Below, one piece after another: positions 54,853 to 64,000 of a stretch of 64,000 nt of DNA. Location of the stretch: positions 789,287-853,286 of the forward strand of contig NW_024104405.1 of the NCBI RefSeq assembly GCF_003945595.2, in the 5' to 3' direction. The translations under genes and the position numbers were made by a program. Numbering within the stretch: position 1 is the stretch's first letter; every line of letters begins with the position of its first letter. The notes under the pieces were generated by a model that was not told the DNA's origin, made no database searches, and saw only the letters and a list, made by a program, of their open reading frames with translations. The DNA is from Pipra filicauda. Taxonomy: Eukaryota; Chordata; Aves; Passeriformes; Pipridae.

Positions 54853-56879
54853 CTTATAAATGGTAATAACAAAGTATAGAAACACAAGAACCTGCCCTGC
54901 TGGGAAACCATTTACAGGAGTTGCTACCTCTGCACAAAACAAGAGAAAAAGAAAAAGCTGATGTTGGAGCCATTTTTCTTCTTACTGTAAGAAAAACCAG
55001 GCCCAGCTTACAAGTGCCATGGGAGAAGTGTCCAGTGTCCAGACACAGACTCCCCCTTTCTTCTCTTACATGTTGCACAGAGCAGACCCTCACACTGAGC
55101 TGAAACCAAGCTCTCCCTATAAGTAATGCCTGTAACACTGCAACCCCCCAAATCCTCTGGAGAGCAAAGTTCCAAGTCCTTTGTCTGGCTCTTAATAAAG
55201 CACTAAAGAGCACAAATGCCGTTTTGGTTCACTGTAGAAGGTTAAAAAGGGGAAAAAAAGCAAAACACTTATTAACCTAAATGATTCTTTGGTTGGTACC
55301 ATTTGGTCTGTCATGTGCTGTGCAGCTGAACTGAGCAGCTGTGCCAGGCAGAGTCTCAGCCAGAGAAATGGTACATTCAAAAGCCCCATCACTCCACTCA
55401 TCTCTGCCCTTGCTGAAGTTTCCCTCTTGTCCTTTGTTCAGCACTGTCCTAAAACGATTTCAGCCTCGTGCTTGCACAAATCCCTTGCAGACTGCACTCA
55501 TCATCTTGCCTTTCATCCCATCCCTGCTGGTTATACCCCCCCAGAGAAGCTGAGGCAATGCCTTCCACTGCCCGGGGGTGTGTGCTGTGCTCCCCTGCCC
55601 CACCCCAGCCTGGGCAGCTGTCAGAGCTGGAGGTGATCGGGAAGCAGGGAAGGAGAGACCGGAGGGGAGTACCTGGCACTGTGAGATCACACTGTAAGAG
55701 CTGGTTTAAAGTTTCTGTCGATGACAGGCAGTTCAGAGACACCTGACAGTTTGATCACAGGGCAGTGGAGCTCACTGGAATGTCACTGTTTATGTGGTGC
55801 ATGTGCTTGCATTTTACTGGTGTTTGTCCATCTTCCCACCCATCTGCCACAGTTTCCTGAACACAATGACTTGATTCACAAAGTTGCTTTGCTCTCATTC
55901 TCTCTGTCCTACACCACATCACACTGAAAATCCAGTAGGAAAGAATTCTGTTTATCCCATCTCCCAGGAAATATTGGCAAAGACTGGATGTTTTAAAAAC
56001 TCTAACCAGCACAGGAGTTAAAGAGTTCATCTCAGATGAAAATCTTTTTTCAGAGACTTACGCCTTGGGTGAGCATTTCACCAAGTATTTGCTGTGTAGA
56101 AATGGTTCTCCCTGTCCCAAATCCATCCCCATCTCCTCTGTTCTCCATTCTCTGCCCCACCTCCCATATTTATAAGGCATATCTGAATCACATGGTGCTG
56201 TTGTCATGCCTGTCACAAAGCAGACATGCCCAAATGGCAGCCTTTCAGGATTCCAGCTCCCTCTTGCAGAAACAAAAGAAAAAAGCTGAGAAAACTGCAG
56301 TTGCAGCTACATATCTTCACCTCAGACACCTTAAGGACTGTGGAACAGCACAACCAGTGGCACAGGGATGTTTTGGAGGTCCTCATCTTCACATTCTGAG
56401 AGCTCCCAGCTTAGTCAGATCTATATTATGAAGATCCCAGGTCACATCAAACTATTATACCACCCTTGAAATCCAGCATGCAGCAAGCCAAACCACATTA
56501 CATCTGCTGGGGCAGAGACCTTGACAATCATTGCTCAGCAGCAGAAGTACTAAAGATGCATTTAGGCAGATTTTTTAAGCCTTAACATGGTTCCACAACC
56601 CTTCCACGAACAGCAAACTCTAAGTATGCCAGTCAAGACTGGTCTCAAGATTACCAGCATGTGAAAACTCCAATGCTTTTCCACAGCAGCACAGAGCAGT
56701 GGCTGGGACACCGAAGGAACTGAGCTGGTGGATGACCCGTGGGTGCTCCCTGACCTCCCAAGAAGAGAGCCCAAGTAGTCCCTGACAAGCCTCGTCCTTC
56801 ACACCCCGAGCCCTTGCTGTAAGCACTGCTCCTCCAGAGCGGTCAGGGCAGCAAGAGGAGGGCTGGGACAGAGGACAGC
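54853..56879. other. Unassigned non-coding stretch
   Basis: No gene recognised. The GC-richer part at 55540-55680 supports overlapping open frames on both strands (115, 92, 97 and 76 codons), none with a domain. A 131-codon plus frame is at 56036-56431. Confidence 0.45.
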
Positions 56880-57080
56880 AAGCCCAGGGAAGTTTAGTTT
56901 AGCAGGCTATAAATCCCCCTTCCCCTCCTCCCCTCTTTATTGCCTGTCTTTGGAAAACACAATCCGATATAAACCAGAGAGAGTGGAAGCAGGGCAATAA
57001 AACTGTACGGCAGGAGCCCCGAGTGTCGCAGGGGTGTTATATTACTGGCATTCCAAGTGGCTGATGTCAGGCAGGGAGCA
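56880..57080. promoter_or_regulatory. Candidate regulatory block
   Basis: Contains GGCTATAAATCCCCC, CTTTATTGCCTGTC, ACACAATCCGATATAAACC, GGGCAATAAAACTGTACGG, CCCCGAGTGTCGCAGG and TTATATTACTGGCATTCC. Retained CpGs within mixed AT/GC sequence and a pyrimidine run at 56912-56940. Inferred function. Confidence 0.28.
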
Positions 57081-57269
57081 GCAGGGCTCACAACCCACCA
57101 GGGCAAGGAACATTCCCAACTGTCCTTTGTGGCCCTGTGACATCCCTTCTGCTCAGATCCATTCTCGGCTCTTAGGCCATCATCCCTCCTGCCCTTTGCT
57201 GCTCCCAGGTCCTGGCGTTATGATTTGAAGGGCTCTGGTTTCAAAGCTCTTCAAGTTGAGCACTCAGGC
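57081..57269. other. Short unassigned stretch
   Basis: Nothing recognised. Confidence 0.4.
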
Positions 57270-57440
57270 CTTTTGACCATGATGTTTGGAGTCAAGATAG
57301 CCTTGAAATGCATGATGTGTTGTCTGATCCACGTGTCACACATATAAAGATTGTTTCTTGATATTCACGTGGCCGGATTAAAATATATATGTATTGGCTT
57401 AATTAAAAAGTTAATTTATTTGAACTCAGCTCCTTTTAGA
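57270..57440. promoter_or_regulatory. Candidate regulatory block with two CACGTG E-boxes
   Basis: CACGTG occurs at 57330-57335 and again at 57366-57371, 36 bases apart. Between and beside them are CATATAAAGATTGTTTC (SOX/TCF-like ATTGTTT), GGATTAAAATATATATG and GGCTTAATTAAAAAGTTAATTTATTTG. The combination of paired E-boxes and dense TTAATTA cores is enhancer-like. No alignment was possible. Confidence 0.33.
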
Positions 57441-57637
57441 TGGGGCCAAGAGTTTTGAAACTGATTGGCAGTTCTGAGTGCCCTCCATGAGGGATGGTTT
57501 TCACAGGATGGGCTCCCAGCACTTTCCAAAAACCAGGCCCCTCTAAGGCACGATAAATCAGGCACTTAAAAGACAGTTTCCAACTGTCTTTGCCAATGCT
57601 TGCTGTGAAAAATTGAAGAAAAGACACTTAACCACAC
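57441..57637. other. Short unassigned stretch
   Basis: Nothing recognised; possibly decayed CR1 sequence just upstream of the recognisable tail, but not placeable. Confidence 0.35.
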
Positions 57638-57694
57638 TTAAGAGTTGGACTTAATGACCCTTGTGGGTCCCTTCCAACTCAGAATATTCTGTGA
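57638..57694 (+). mobile_element. CR1 LINE 3' end fragment
   Basis: AGAGTTGGACTTAATGACCC (57641-57660), TTGTGGGTCCCTTCCAACTC and AGAATATTCTGTGA match the avian CR1 3' terminus (GGTTGGACTCGATGATCC, TGTGGGTCCCTTCCAACTC, AGAATATTCTATGATTC). Plus strand. Only the last 57 bases are clear. Confidence 0.9.
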
Positions 57695-58319
57695 CCAAAG
57701 TATAAATATTGCTCAGAAACTCAGACCTGCCTACCAGGAGCTGGCACAAGGATGATTTCTTGGGGCTAAGTGTCTTTCTTTTCAATTGTCCTAAGTTAGG
57801 TGTTTGCTATAAAGCTCATATAAATAAGACTATAAGAAATAGCTCTGGAAAAGAATTCTTCCTGCTTTTTTTGCGGATACGGTCACACAACCAAAATTAA
57901 GCCTGCCCAAGTCATCATGCGGTGACTCTTCTGTAACCCATCTTTTTTCTCTCTCTTGCTGTTGTTTTATTGTTCAGAGTCGGTTCTGGTTGGCTCCATT
58001 TGCTACGCTGTGGGAGTGTTTGCTGGCACATGGTGAAAGGTGCAGCTGGGGACAAGGGAATACGAGGTGAACTTTTTGGGGACAGCCTCCTCTTACATGG
58101 ACTTACAGCAGCCTGAAATGCCCACCAGGCTGGCTTTGGCTGTCACCTTTCTGTTGAATTAGTACATCATTAGTACCTCACTTCAGACAACCGAAGTTTG
58201 ATGAAGCGAATCCCACCATTCTTCCCACCCAAGCACGTTCCAGTTCTGAGGAGGGCACAGCAGTGCCAGTAATCTCCTGGAAGTGGGAAATCCTCAATGT
58301 GTATTCACAGAGCCCTGTG
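57695..58319. other. Unassigned non-coding stretch
   Basis: Nothing recognised. Confidence 0.45.
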
Positions 58320-58580
58320 CTCTGATTTCTCTGCCATTTTATAAATATGACACATCTACTCTGGGGCGGTTTCGGAGCATGTGGGGAAAAAAATATCCAA
58401 ATTAACTTTAGAAGTGGACCAATTAAAGCCCAGTAAACCCCTGTGTAGACACTCTTCCCGAGTATCAAAGAGGCCTTAATTCAGGTCAAACTAATTTATT
58501 TTGTATTGAAGTAAAACAAATCAAATAAAGGTCCCTTTAATCCCAAATGAGAGTGCCTGGGCAGGCGGGTGGAGGGGGCT
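58320..58580. promoter_or_regulatory. Candidate regulatory block
   Basis: Contains CCATTTTATAAATATGACAC, TGGGGCGGTTTCGGAGC, AAATTAACTTTAG, GGACCAATTAAAGCCC, GGCCTTAATTCAGGTC, AACTAATTTATTTTG and CAAATCAAATAAAGGTCCC. Many homeodomain-like TAATT cores with retained CpGs and no repeat signature. Inferred function. Confidence 0.3.
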
Positions 58581-58962
58581 TAACGCTGTTCAGAATTTAA
58601 TGGCATTTGATAGCAATTACTTAGAATAATCTCCTTTATGAGGTTTTTGGACACTCCTCTCAAATTCAGTAGCACTGTTTGCTTAATTATATGGAATAAA
58701 GATGACACTGAAGAGTTAACATTGGAAATTGAATTCCAAAGGGTTTTCTGCACATGAAATGTCAGGATTTTGAATGACCAAGTAAGCACGAAAAGGACAT
58801 TTGATTATCTCACCATTATAGAGGTGCATCACTCTCCATAGCATTGATTTCTTCATATTTCTGCAAGTCTGTATAGGATTTATTTTTAGATCCAAGTTAG
58901 CTTTTTGGTTCAAGGCAACACAGCACTTTGAAGAGAATTCTAGATTAATGATTGCATAATGG
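58581..58962. other. Unassigned AT-rich stretch
   Basis: Nothing recognised. Confidence 0.45.
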
Positions 58963-58999
58963 TGTATATATACATATTTATATATATATGTGTATATAT
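58963..58999. repeat. TA/TG simple sequence
   Basis: TGTATATATACATATTTATATATATATGTGTATATAT-type low-complexity DNA with dyad symmetry in parts. Confidence 0.8.
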
Positions 59000-59130
59000 G
59001 AAGGGAGGATCTCTTCCACTCTCTTCTCCACCTAGATGGATATTTAATGACCAGGATATTGTACTATTTTGCATGAATATATAACACTTTTAAACCTGTG
59101 ATCCTAAAGCACCTCTCAAATGTCAGTGAA

Positions 59131-59325
59131 CGAAGCCTCCCCCACTGCCCTTGAGAAAATTAAGTAGGTGCCGTTATCCCAAATTTACAGATAGGAAAGA
59201 CACGATCCTAAGAAGTGAATTGTCTTGCCTAAGGTCACACACAAGGAGAGAATGACTGCATGGAACAAAACCAATTCTTCTAAATCCCTGTCTTGTGACT
59301 CAGTCACAAGACTGCCCATCTCTAT
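59131..59325 (-). mobile_element. MIR-type SINE copy
   Basis: In + orientation TAGGTGCCGTTATCCCAAAT (59164-59183), TTTACAGATAGGAAAGACAC and GTCTTGCCTAAGGTCACACA (59222-59241) match the reverse complement of MIR (TAGGTGCTATTATTATCCCC, ATTTTACAGATGAGGAAACTGAGG, ACTTGCCCAAGGTCACACAGC) in the same order and spacing. The element is therefore on the minus strand. The right end continues into CTTGTGACTCAGTCACAAGA, which may be the decayed tRNA-side head. Ancient by divergence. Confidence 0.8.
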
Positions 59326-59683
59326 TGTTCTACAACGAGCCTTATTTCCACTATCTGCCTTTCCAGAAACTCTGCTGTCAATCCCAGCCTTTCTGGGGCA
59401 GCCCCATTGTCTGGCACTATCTGTTCAGAAAGATGGAGCAGTTCCTGGTCGGGTGGCTCAGGGGCTGCTGTGGCACTTGAGCCTGGTGGGGTCTTTCTGC
59501 TCCTAATCCATTGTATCAGCTCCTGGCAATTCAAGCACCATCTACTGAATTGCTGGGGGTGGAAGGTCAATGCATTAAGCACAGCAGATTAATACACTGC
59601 AGTAAATCCCAGAAGCAGCACTTTAAGGAGCCAGTAATATTTCACACGTGATTGTTCCCCCAGTTGATTGCACCATTTTGTGA
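59326..59683. other. Unassigned non-coding stretch
   Basis: Nothing recognised. Overlapping open frames on both strands. Confidence 0.45.
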
Positions 59684-59700
59684 GTGCGTGTGTGTGTGTG
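59684..59700. repeat. Short GT microsatellite
   Basis: GTGCGTGTGTGTGTGTG. Confidence 0.85.
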
Positions 59701-59904
59701 CTGCTTTGACTCCCTTTACGAGCTTTCCCAAGCTCCCCTGTTTAGTGGAGATTGCTGTGTCCCACACTGCTGGCACTTTGATCAGGGAAATTCAATACCT
59801 GAGGTCTGGGCTTTATAGGAAAGCAAGGTCCAGATTAAGGGAATTAGCCACAGTATATCACAACTAATAAAAGAGTGATTGAGCCCCACCACAGTGCTGC
59901 CCCA
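59701..59904. other. Short unassigned stretch
   Basis: Nothing recognised. Confidence 0.4.
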
Positions 59905-59950
59905 GGGGACGGGAGGGGAGAGGAGGGGGGGCAGTGACAGGAGGGGGAGG
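59905..59950 (+). repeat. G-quadruplex-type G-rich stretch
   Basis: G-runs of 4, 3, 4 and 7 at 59905-59908, 59911-59913, 59915-59918 and 59925-59931 have loops of 2, 1 and 6 bases, which meets the usual quadruplex rule. A further five-G run follows at 59943-59947. Confidence 0.7.
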
Positions 59951-61117
59951 CAGACTTGCAGATAAAGCCCTGCCCATAATTAGAAATTAATAAACCTGCT
60001 ATCACATCGTGCCTCTTATGGTTCTAGCAGCCACAGCAAGATCTTTGCACAAAATATTGCATCTATGCCCCCTTTTCTTTCCTTTTTTTCCTTTCCTGTT
60101 TCTGTTAACCTTCTCCATTCCCACATTTCCAGTGCAACCAACTTACAAGACTTTTCAAAGGAATTCTGTGGAGAAATAAATCACATATTCCACTGATTCT
60201 TATGTCTGTCCCACACACTGATTAAATAACTTAGGACAGTAGGAGCTACAACTTACAAAACTTGACAAGAGCAGGACTAGGAGCTACCGACACTGCCATT
60301 GTGTGGATGCTGGGATTTCTCTCAAGATAAGCCTGAATAAACATTTTGTTTGTTGTTTGCTTATTGTTATGATGGACCAAACCAAGACCAACCACCTTTC
60401 TTTGCTTGGAAAGAAAAAAACCAACCAAACAAACCACAAAAAACAACGACAACAAAAATTCTAACCAGATCTGAGTACATAATTTGCTCTTGGACTAAGA
60501 AAACTGCTAGAATACTTTCCTCTGAAGGTTTTCTGAGTAATATGCCAAGACACAGTGTAACATCTACACATTTAAATCAAGAGAGAGTAGGTTTTATTAT
60601 TTTACAGACAGTGATTGAAGAAAGATTAACGATCATTCTACCAGAGAGAATCCGACTGCTGCATTATCCCAATTATTCAGTCACAGAAAGATTGTGTATG
60701 AACTGTCTTCACTTAGGCTGAGCTGCACTTCCTTCAAATTTCCTTGCCCATTTTTTTTTTTCCTGAGTCCTTAATACAGACCAAACTTCCCTTGAGGCTT
60801 TCTTATTCTTTTTTTAAAAGAGATTTGCTTGGACGAGGGGTAGCAAAAACAGTAGTAAAACCCCCAGCACATAATCACTGTGTGTCTGGCATCTCCTTTG
60901 CCATAAATACGTCTGGGGCCGAGTACAGTTGTACACAGACAACTTTGATTTATTCAACAAAAATCTGAGTACTTGATTTTTCAGTTTTTGTGTTCTTTGT
61001 CCATTATATTTGTTTGGAGAACAAATAGAGAAAGCTAGCTAACTTTATGGTATCACTTTGGATTTGGGTGTCTGTTTATGTAGTGATTTTGGTGCTTATT
61101 AATTCAAATCTGCCCCA
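59951..61117. other. Unassigned non-coding stretch
   Basis: A T/C-rich run lies at 60071-60095, and an A/C-rich run at 60412-60456. A 123-codon plus frame (60350-60721) crosses the A-rich run and has no domain. Confidence 0.45.
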
Positions 61118-61147
61118 ATACAGCAAAGGCACTTAAGCACCCCCCTT
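61118..61147 (+). mobile_element. Possible fragment of an ancient amniote repeat
   Basis: CAGCAAAGGCACTTAAGCAC at 61120-61139 closely resembles the CAGCAAAGCACTTAAGCAC word of an old repeat common in turtles, crocodilians and birds. Only about 20 bases match, so it may be chance. Confidence 0.25.
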
Positions 61148-63020
61148 ATCTGACTGTGGTGTGGTTTAGGATCTTTCTTGGAGTCAAACACAGGGTTAAG
61201 TGAGTCAGAGTCACAGCAATGAAGGATGGGATGTATTAATCACACTTAGTGCCTCGCAGAGTTTTAGAATTTCTGTGTGCTGAATAAACACCAACATTCT
61301 CTCCAGTGACAAATTCCTCTGTATTTTTTACTAAATCTCTTCATTTCACCACTCTCCAGCATTCCAGCATGAACAATGGTGAATGCTGGAGCCAGTGGAA
61401 GGAGTATGTTGAACTAAATGCATATTTGATCAGGTTCCTAGAATCCATTTTCACACATTATTTATTACTACAGTTTATTATTATGGTATAAAGTAGATGG
61501 CTACACAAATAGATATTCTGTCTAATTAGGCCTGAAATCCTCACTCATTTGCCAGATAATGCATTTTCAGTCAAATGGCACAACAGGATTGATGAATCAC
61601 AGTAACAGTTGTGAACAATTACAGTGTTTTTCAGGACAACTGACCAAGCACAGGATTTTGAAAGCATAAGCAAATATTTTTGTACCCTCACACCTGACAG
61701 TAATTAAATTTGCCTCAAGTTTTCAGAAGCACATAAAGTAATTTTCTTCCAAAATCAAGATTTCCTGCTTTCTAATGCTTTTGCTTTCTTAAAGAGCAGG
61801 AATCTTTGTGCCAAAGCAGACATTTGTGCTTGTCACATCCTCTCTGAGCAAAGCAGGTTCCCACCCTCCTCAGCTGTGATATCAGCCCAAGAGGTGATAC
61901 AGAAAATAATCAGAAAAGAATGTTAAATTCAAGCTAGAAAATGTTGTGGAAAGCTATCAATAATTCATGGACAAATGGTTGGTTGGTGTGAGTAGAAAAT
62001 TTTGGTTAAATGTCAGTTCCTAGCAAGATTTGTTTTCCTGGCACAATTGAGCCATCTCCTTGAATTGTCTGTCAAAAGTGGGCTAAACCTAAGAGCAAAA
62101 TTATATATATTAGCTGAGAAAGAGACTGAGACAGCATTAATATATGAAGCTTGCCTGAGTATGAGCAACCCACTCTGCTGTGATACACAAGTTAAAGCAC
62201 TCAGGAACATAATATTTTATTTGAAATCAAATTGGAAGTAAGGTAGATTATTTCACATTTTGTGATCACCTTTTAAGAACTTAACCCTGAATTTTGTGTC
62301 CAGTAAAATCTTACTGGATAATATTCCCTTATGGAGACTGTAAACTCTTAGTAACTAGAGACCAGTTCCAGCAACAGTGTCTGTGGCAGCACAGCAGCTC
62401 TGCCTGATCTTACTGAAGATGGTCAATGCTGAGAAGTCTTTCCCTCTCTAACCCCCAGTCTCACCCAATAGTCCTAGTATGTGCTGATTTAGGTTATCTG
62501 CTTTCATTATTTCATTATTCACCTGCCAAATAAGAGGAAAAACACAATAAACCCCCCAGTTTCTCTCAAAAAGAAAGCTCTAGTTGTCATATCAGAGGAT
62601 GCCTTTCCCACAGTGCCTTGTGCACAAATGGATCACAGATCTGGGTGTCAGTGAGACAAAGCTGTCAAGGGAAATCCTGTCCATAAACAAACAGGGAAAC
62701 TTGTTTTAGAAACCCATTTTAAATCAAAAAAAAAGCAGAGCAAACAACGTACCCAATGCACTTCAAGCTTTTCTTAACATCCCCAGTCAAACCCCGGATA
62801 ACTCCCCAGGTTACAACTAGTTTAAGTTTGCTTCACAATCCTGGAACTTTACATTTTAATCAGGCAAAGTTTGGGCCCAGAGAAGCTAAACCCTAGGCTA
62901 TCAGAAACGTCTAGGTAAGAGCCAAATATTGAAAATCTTTATGTACACATTAATCCTTTTTTTTGTACAGCACTGCCATAGAACTAAGAAATGGATCTCT
63001 TTCAGAAGAAAACAAGAGAG
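61148..63020. other. Unassigned non-coding stretch
   Basis: No gene recognised. GCTATCAATAATTCATGG at 61952-61969 is homeodomain-like. AT-leaning throughout. Confidence 0.45.
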
Positions 63021-63036
63021 CAGCACCCCCTAGTTC
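63021..63036 (-). promoter_or_regulatory. CTCF-like binding site
   Basis: On the minus strand AACTAGGGGGTGCTG resembles the CTCF core CCACTAGGGGGCGCT, with changes at the first two bases and at two further positions. Motif match only. Confidence 0.2.
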
Positions 63037-63235
63037 TTAGTTAAATATTAGATGAAATTGCTGAAATGCAAAATTTATGACATGCATTCAATAAAGGGCT
63101 CAGACTGGTTTTCTAACTGCTTTGTTACTTCTTTCCAATCCACAAAAAAATTACACAGTGAGGGCTGAACTTCCACTTCCTTGGGCTTTTATTTCTGCTT
63201 CTATTCAAGCGAGGGGTAAAATTTTGATAGATTTG
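63037..63235. other. Short unassigned stretch
   Basis: Nothing recognised. Confidence 0.4.
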
Positions 63236-63280
63236 AACAGCACAGAATCAAGGCTGGAAGACCTGATAAAAAGTCTACTG
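63236..63280 (-). mobile_element. Possible CR1 3' end remnant
   Basis: CAGCACAGAATCAAGGCTGG (63239-63258) then AAGACCTGATAAAAAGTCTA resembles the reverse complement of a CR1 terminus (CACAGAATCAAGGTTGGAAAAGACC, CATCAAGTC). The likeness fades within about 40 bases. Confidence 0.35.
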
Positions 63281-64000
63281 AAAATTCCTATCAGTCCCTG
63301 TAGACTTTGCAGCAGGATCCCAGCTGAGTGTGAACTTGGAGCAGCTCATTGGGGATGTTTGGAATAACTCAAACCGAGCCTGGGACTGTCACTGAAGCCT
63401 GTTTTATAAAGTGGCAGGAAATAAAGACACTGTTGACGGGCAAAACTCAAGAAATTGCTTAAAACCCTCCAAATCTCTTTGGAGATCCATCCCCACAAGG
63501 TGAACCCCACAGGTGATGATAAAATGCCAGCGAGCAGGACCAGCCCACCCCAACTGGTTATTGACTGTTTGCCAGAGGGACAGGTTGGGAACACTGGGAT
63601 TGCCAATAACCAGAAGCTGAAAATCCAGAGAGGTCAGTTCCTCCCTCACATCCCAAGGCTTGGATGGTGACTTCTGATCCTCACTGAGAATGTGCTAAAA
63701 TTCAAAGAAATTAGAGCTATTTTTAATGTAGTTAAATGGGTTAGTGTCTAGGCATTGAAACAGCTATCTGAGGATATCCTAAGCTCTACCAAACAGGATG
63801 CAGTTGCTCTATAAAAGCCATCTAGACAGGACATTAAAGTCATGCTGCTGCCATCTACACATAGTCATGAAAGATACTTTTATGAGACTTCCACATCCAG
63901 CTCAGTTAGCATATTCCCACTCCACCTACACTGTACATTCCAGGAATGCTTCAAGCCCAACCTCAGCTATCCGATAACATTTATCTTTCATTTTAAAACT
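63281..64000. other. Unassigned non-coding stretch
   Basis: No gene recognised. Overlapping open frames at 63346-63670 on both strands have no domain. The window ends in ordinary AT-leaning sequence. Confidence 0.45.

Noticed and set aside
1..64000. tRNA, rRNA or other structured RNA genes
   Set aside because: No B-box-like GGTTCRANNCC with matching arms and no rRNA-like sequence was seen on either strand by eye; covariance-model search was not possible.
1..64000. Endogenous retrovirus or LTR element
   Set aside because: No paired LTR-like ends and no gag-, pol- or env-like reading frame were seen.

Overview
This window looks like non-coding vertebrate DNA, most likely from a bird and perhaps a songbird. 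The best taxonomic evidence is a set of CR1 LINE 3' ends with the typical avian form (an inverted TCATAGAATC-type terminus joined to GGTTGGAAGGG- or TCCAACC-like sequence), together with old MIR-type SINE remnants shared by amniotes. There are no bacterial or phage gene arrays, no operons, and no retroviral gag/pol/env reading frames. The species is an inference.

I found no protein-coding gene that I can recognise. The longest open frames (about 240 codons) show no domain, no biased composition and no family resemblance. Several cross repeats or overlap equally open frames on the other strand, as expected in GC-rich non-coding DNA. A few short stretches combine a good acceptor-like site with a good donor-like site (1786-1930, 3079-3140, 11581-11804, 13353-13437 and 50110-50213 on +; 30959-31023 on -). 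They are listed as weak exon candidates only. Recognisable transposon remnants cover only around 1 to 1.5 kb of 64 kb.

Layout. 1-11 kb: unassigned DNA with a GC-rich patch at 1.7-2.1 kb, a MIR remnant near 5.8 kb, a candidate regulatory block at 9.0-9.7 kb with a perfect 10-bp hairpin, and a CR1 tail at 9.75 kb. 11.3-11.8 kb: a strong polypyrimidine strand running into a CpG-enriched segment. 12-30 kb: mostly featureless, with AT-rich regulatory-looking blocks near 18.7, 21.2 and 22.4 kb, two short tandem duplications near 25.6-26.0 kb and an old inverted-repeat element at 28.7 kb. 30-38 kb: AT-rich sequence, a purine-rich cluster at 34.2-34.5 kb and a GC-rich then AT-rich block at 34.6-36 kb. 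42-49 kb: two regulatory-looking blocks, a seven-copy 47-bp minisatellite, a CR1 cluster with two copies tail-to-tail around a small CpG-rich block, and four short tandem duplications. 50-64 kb: mostly featureless, with E-box-bearing and homeodomain-like AT-rich blocks at 56.9-58.6 kb, a clear MIR copy at 59.2 kb and a G-quadruplex motif at 59.9 kb.

Interpretation. Few repeats, no exons, and scattered blocks rich in TAATTA-, ATTGT- and CACGTG-type sites would fit a gene desert, or a very large intron, around a developmental regulator. That reading is inference: no alignment to another genome was possible, so every 'regulatory block' entry means sequence character only, not demonstrated conservation.
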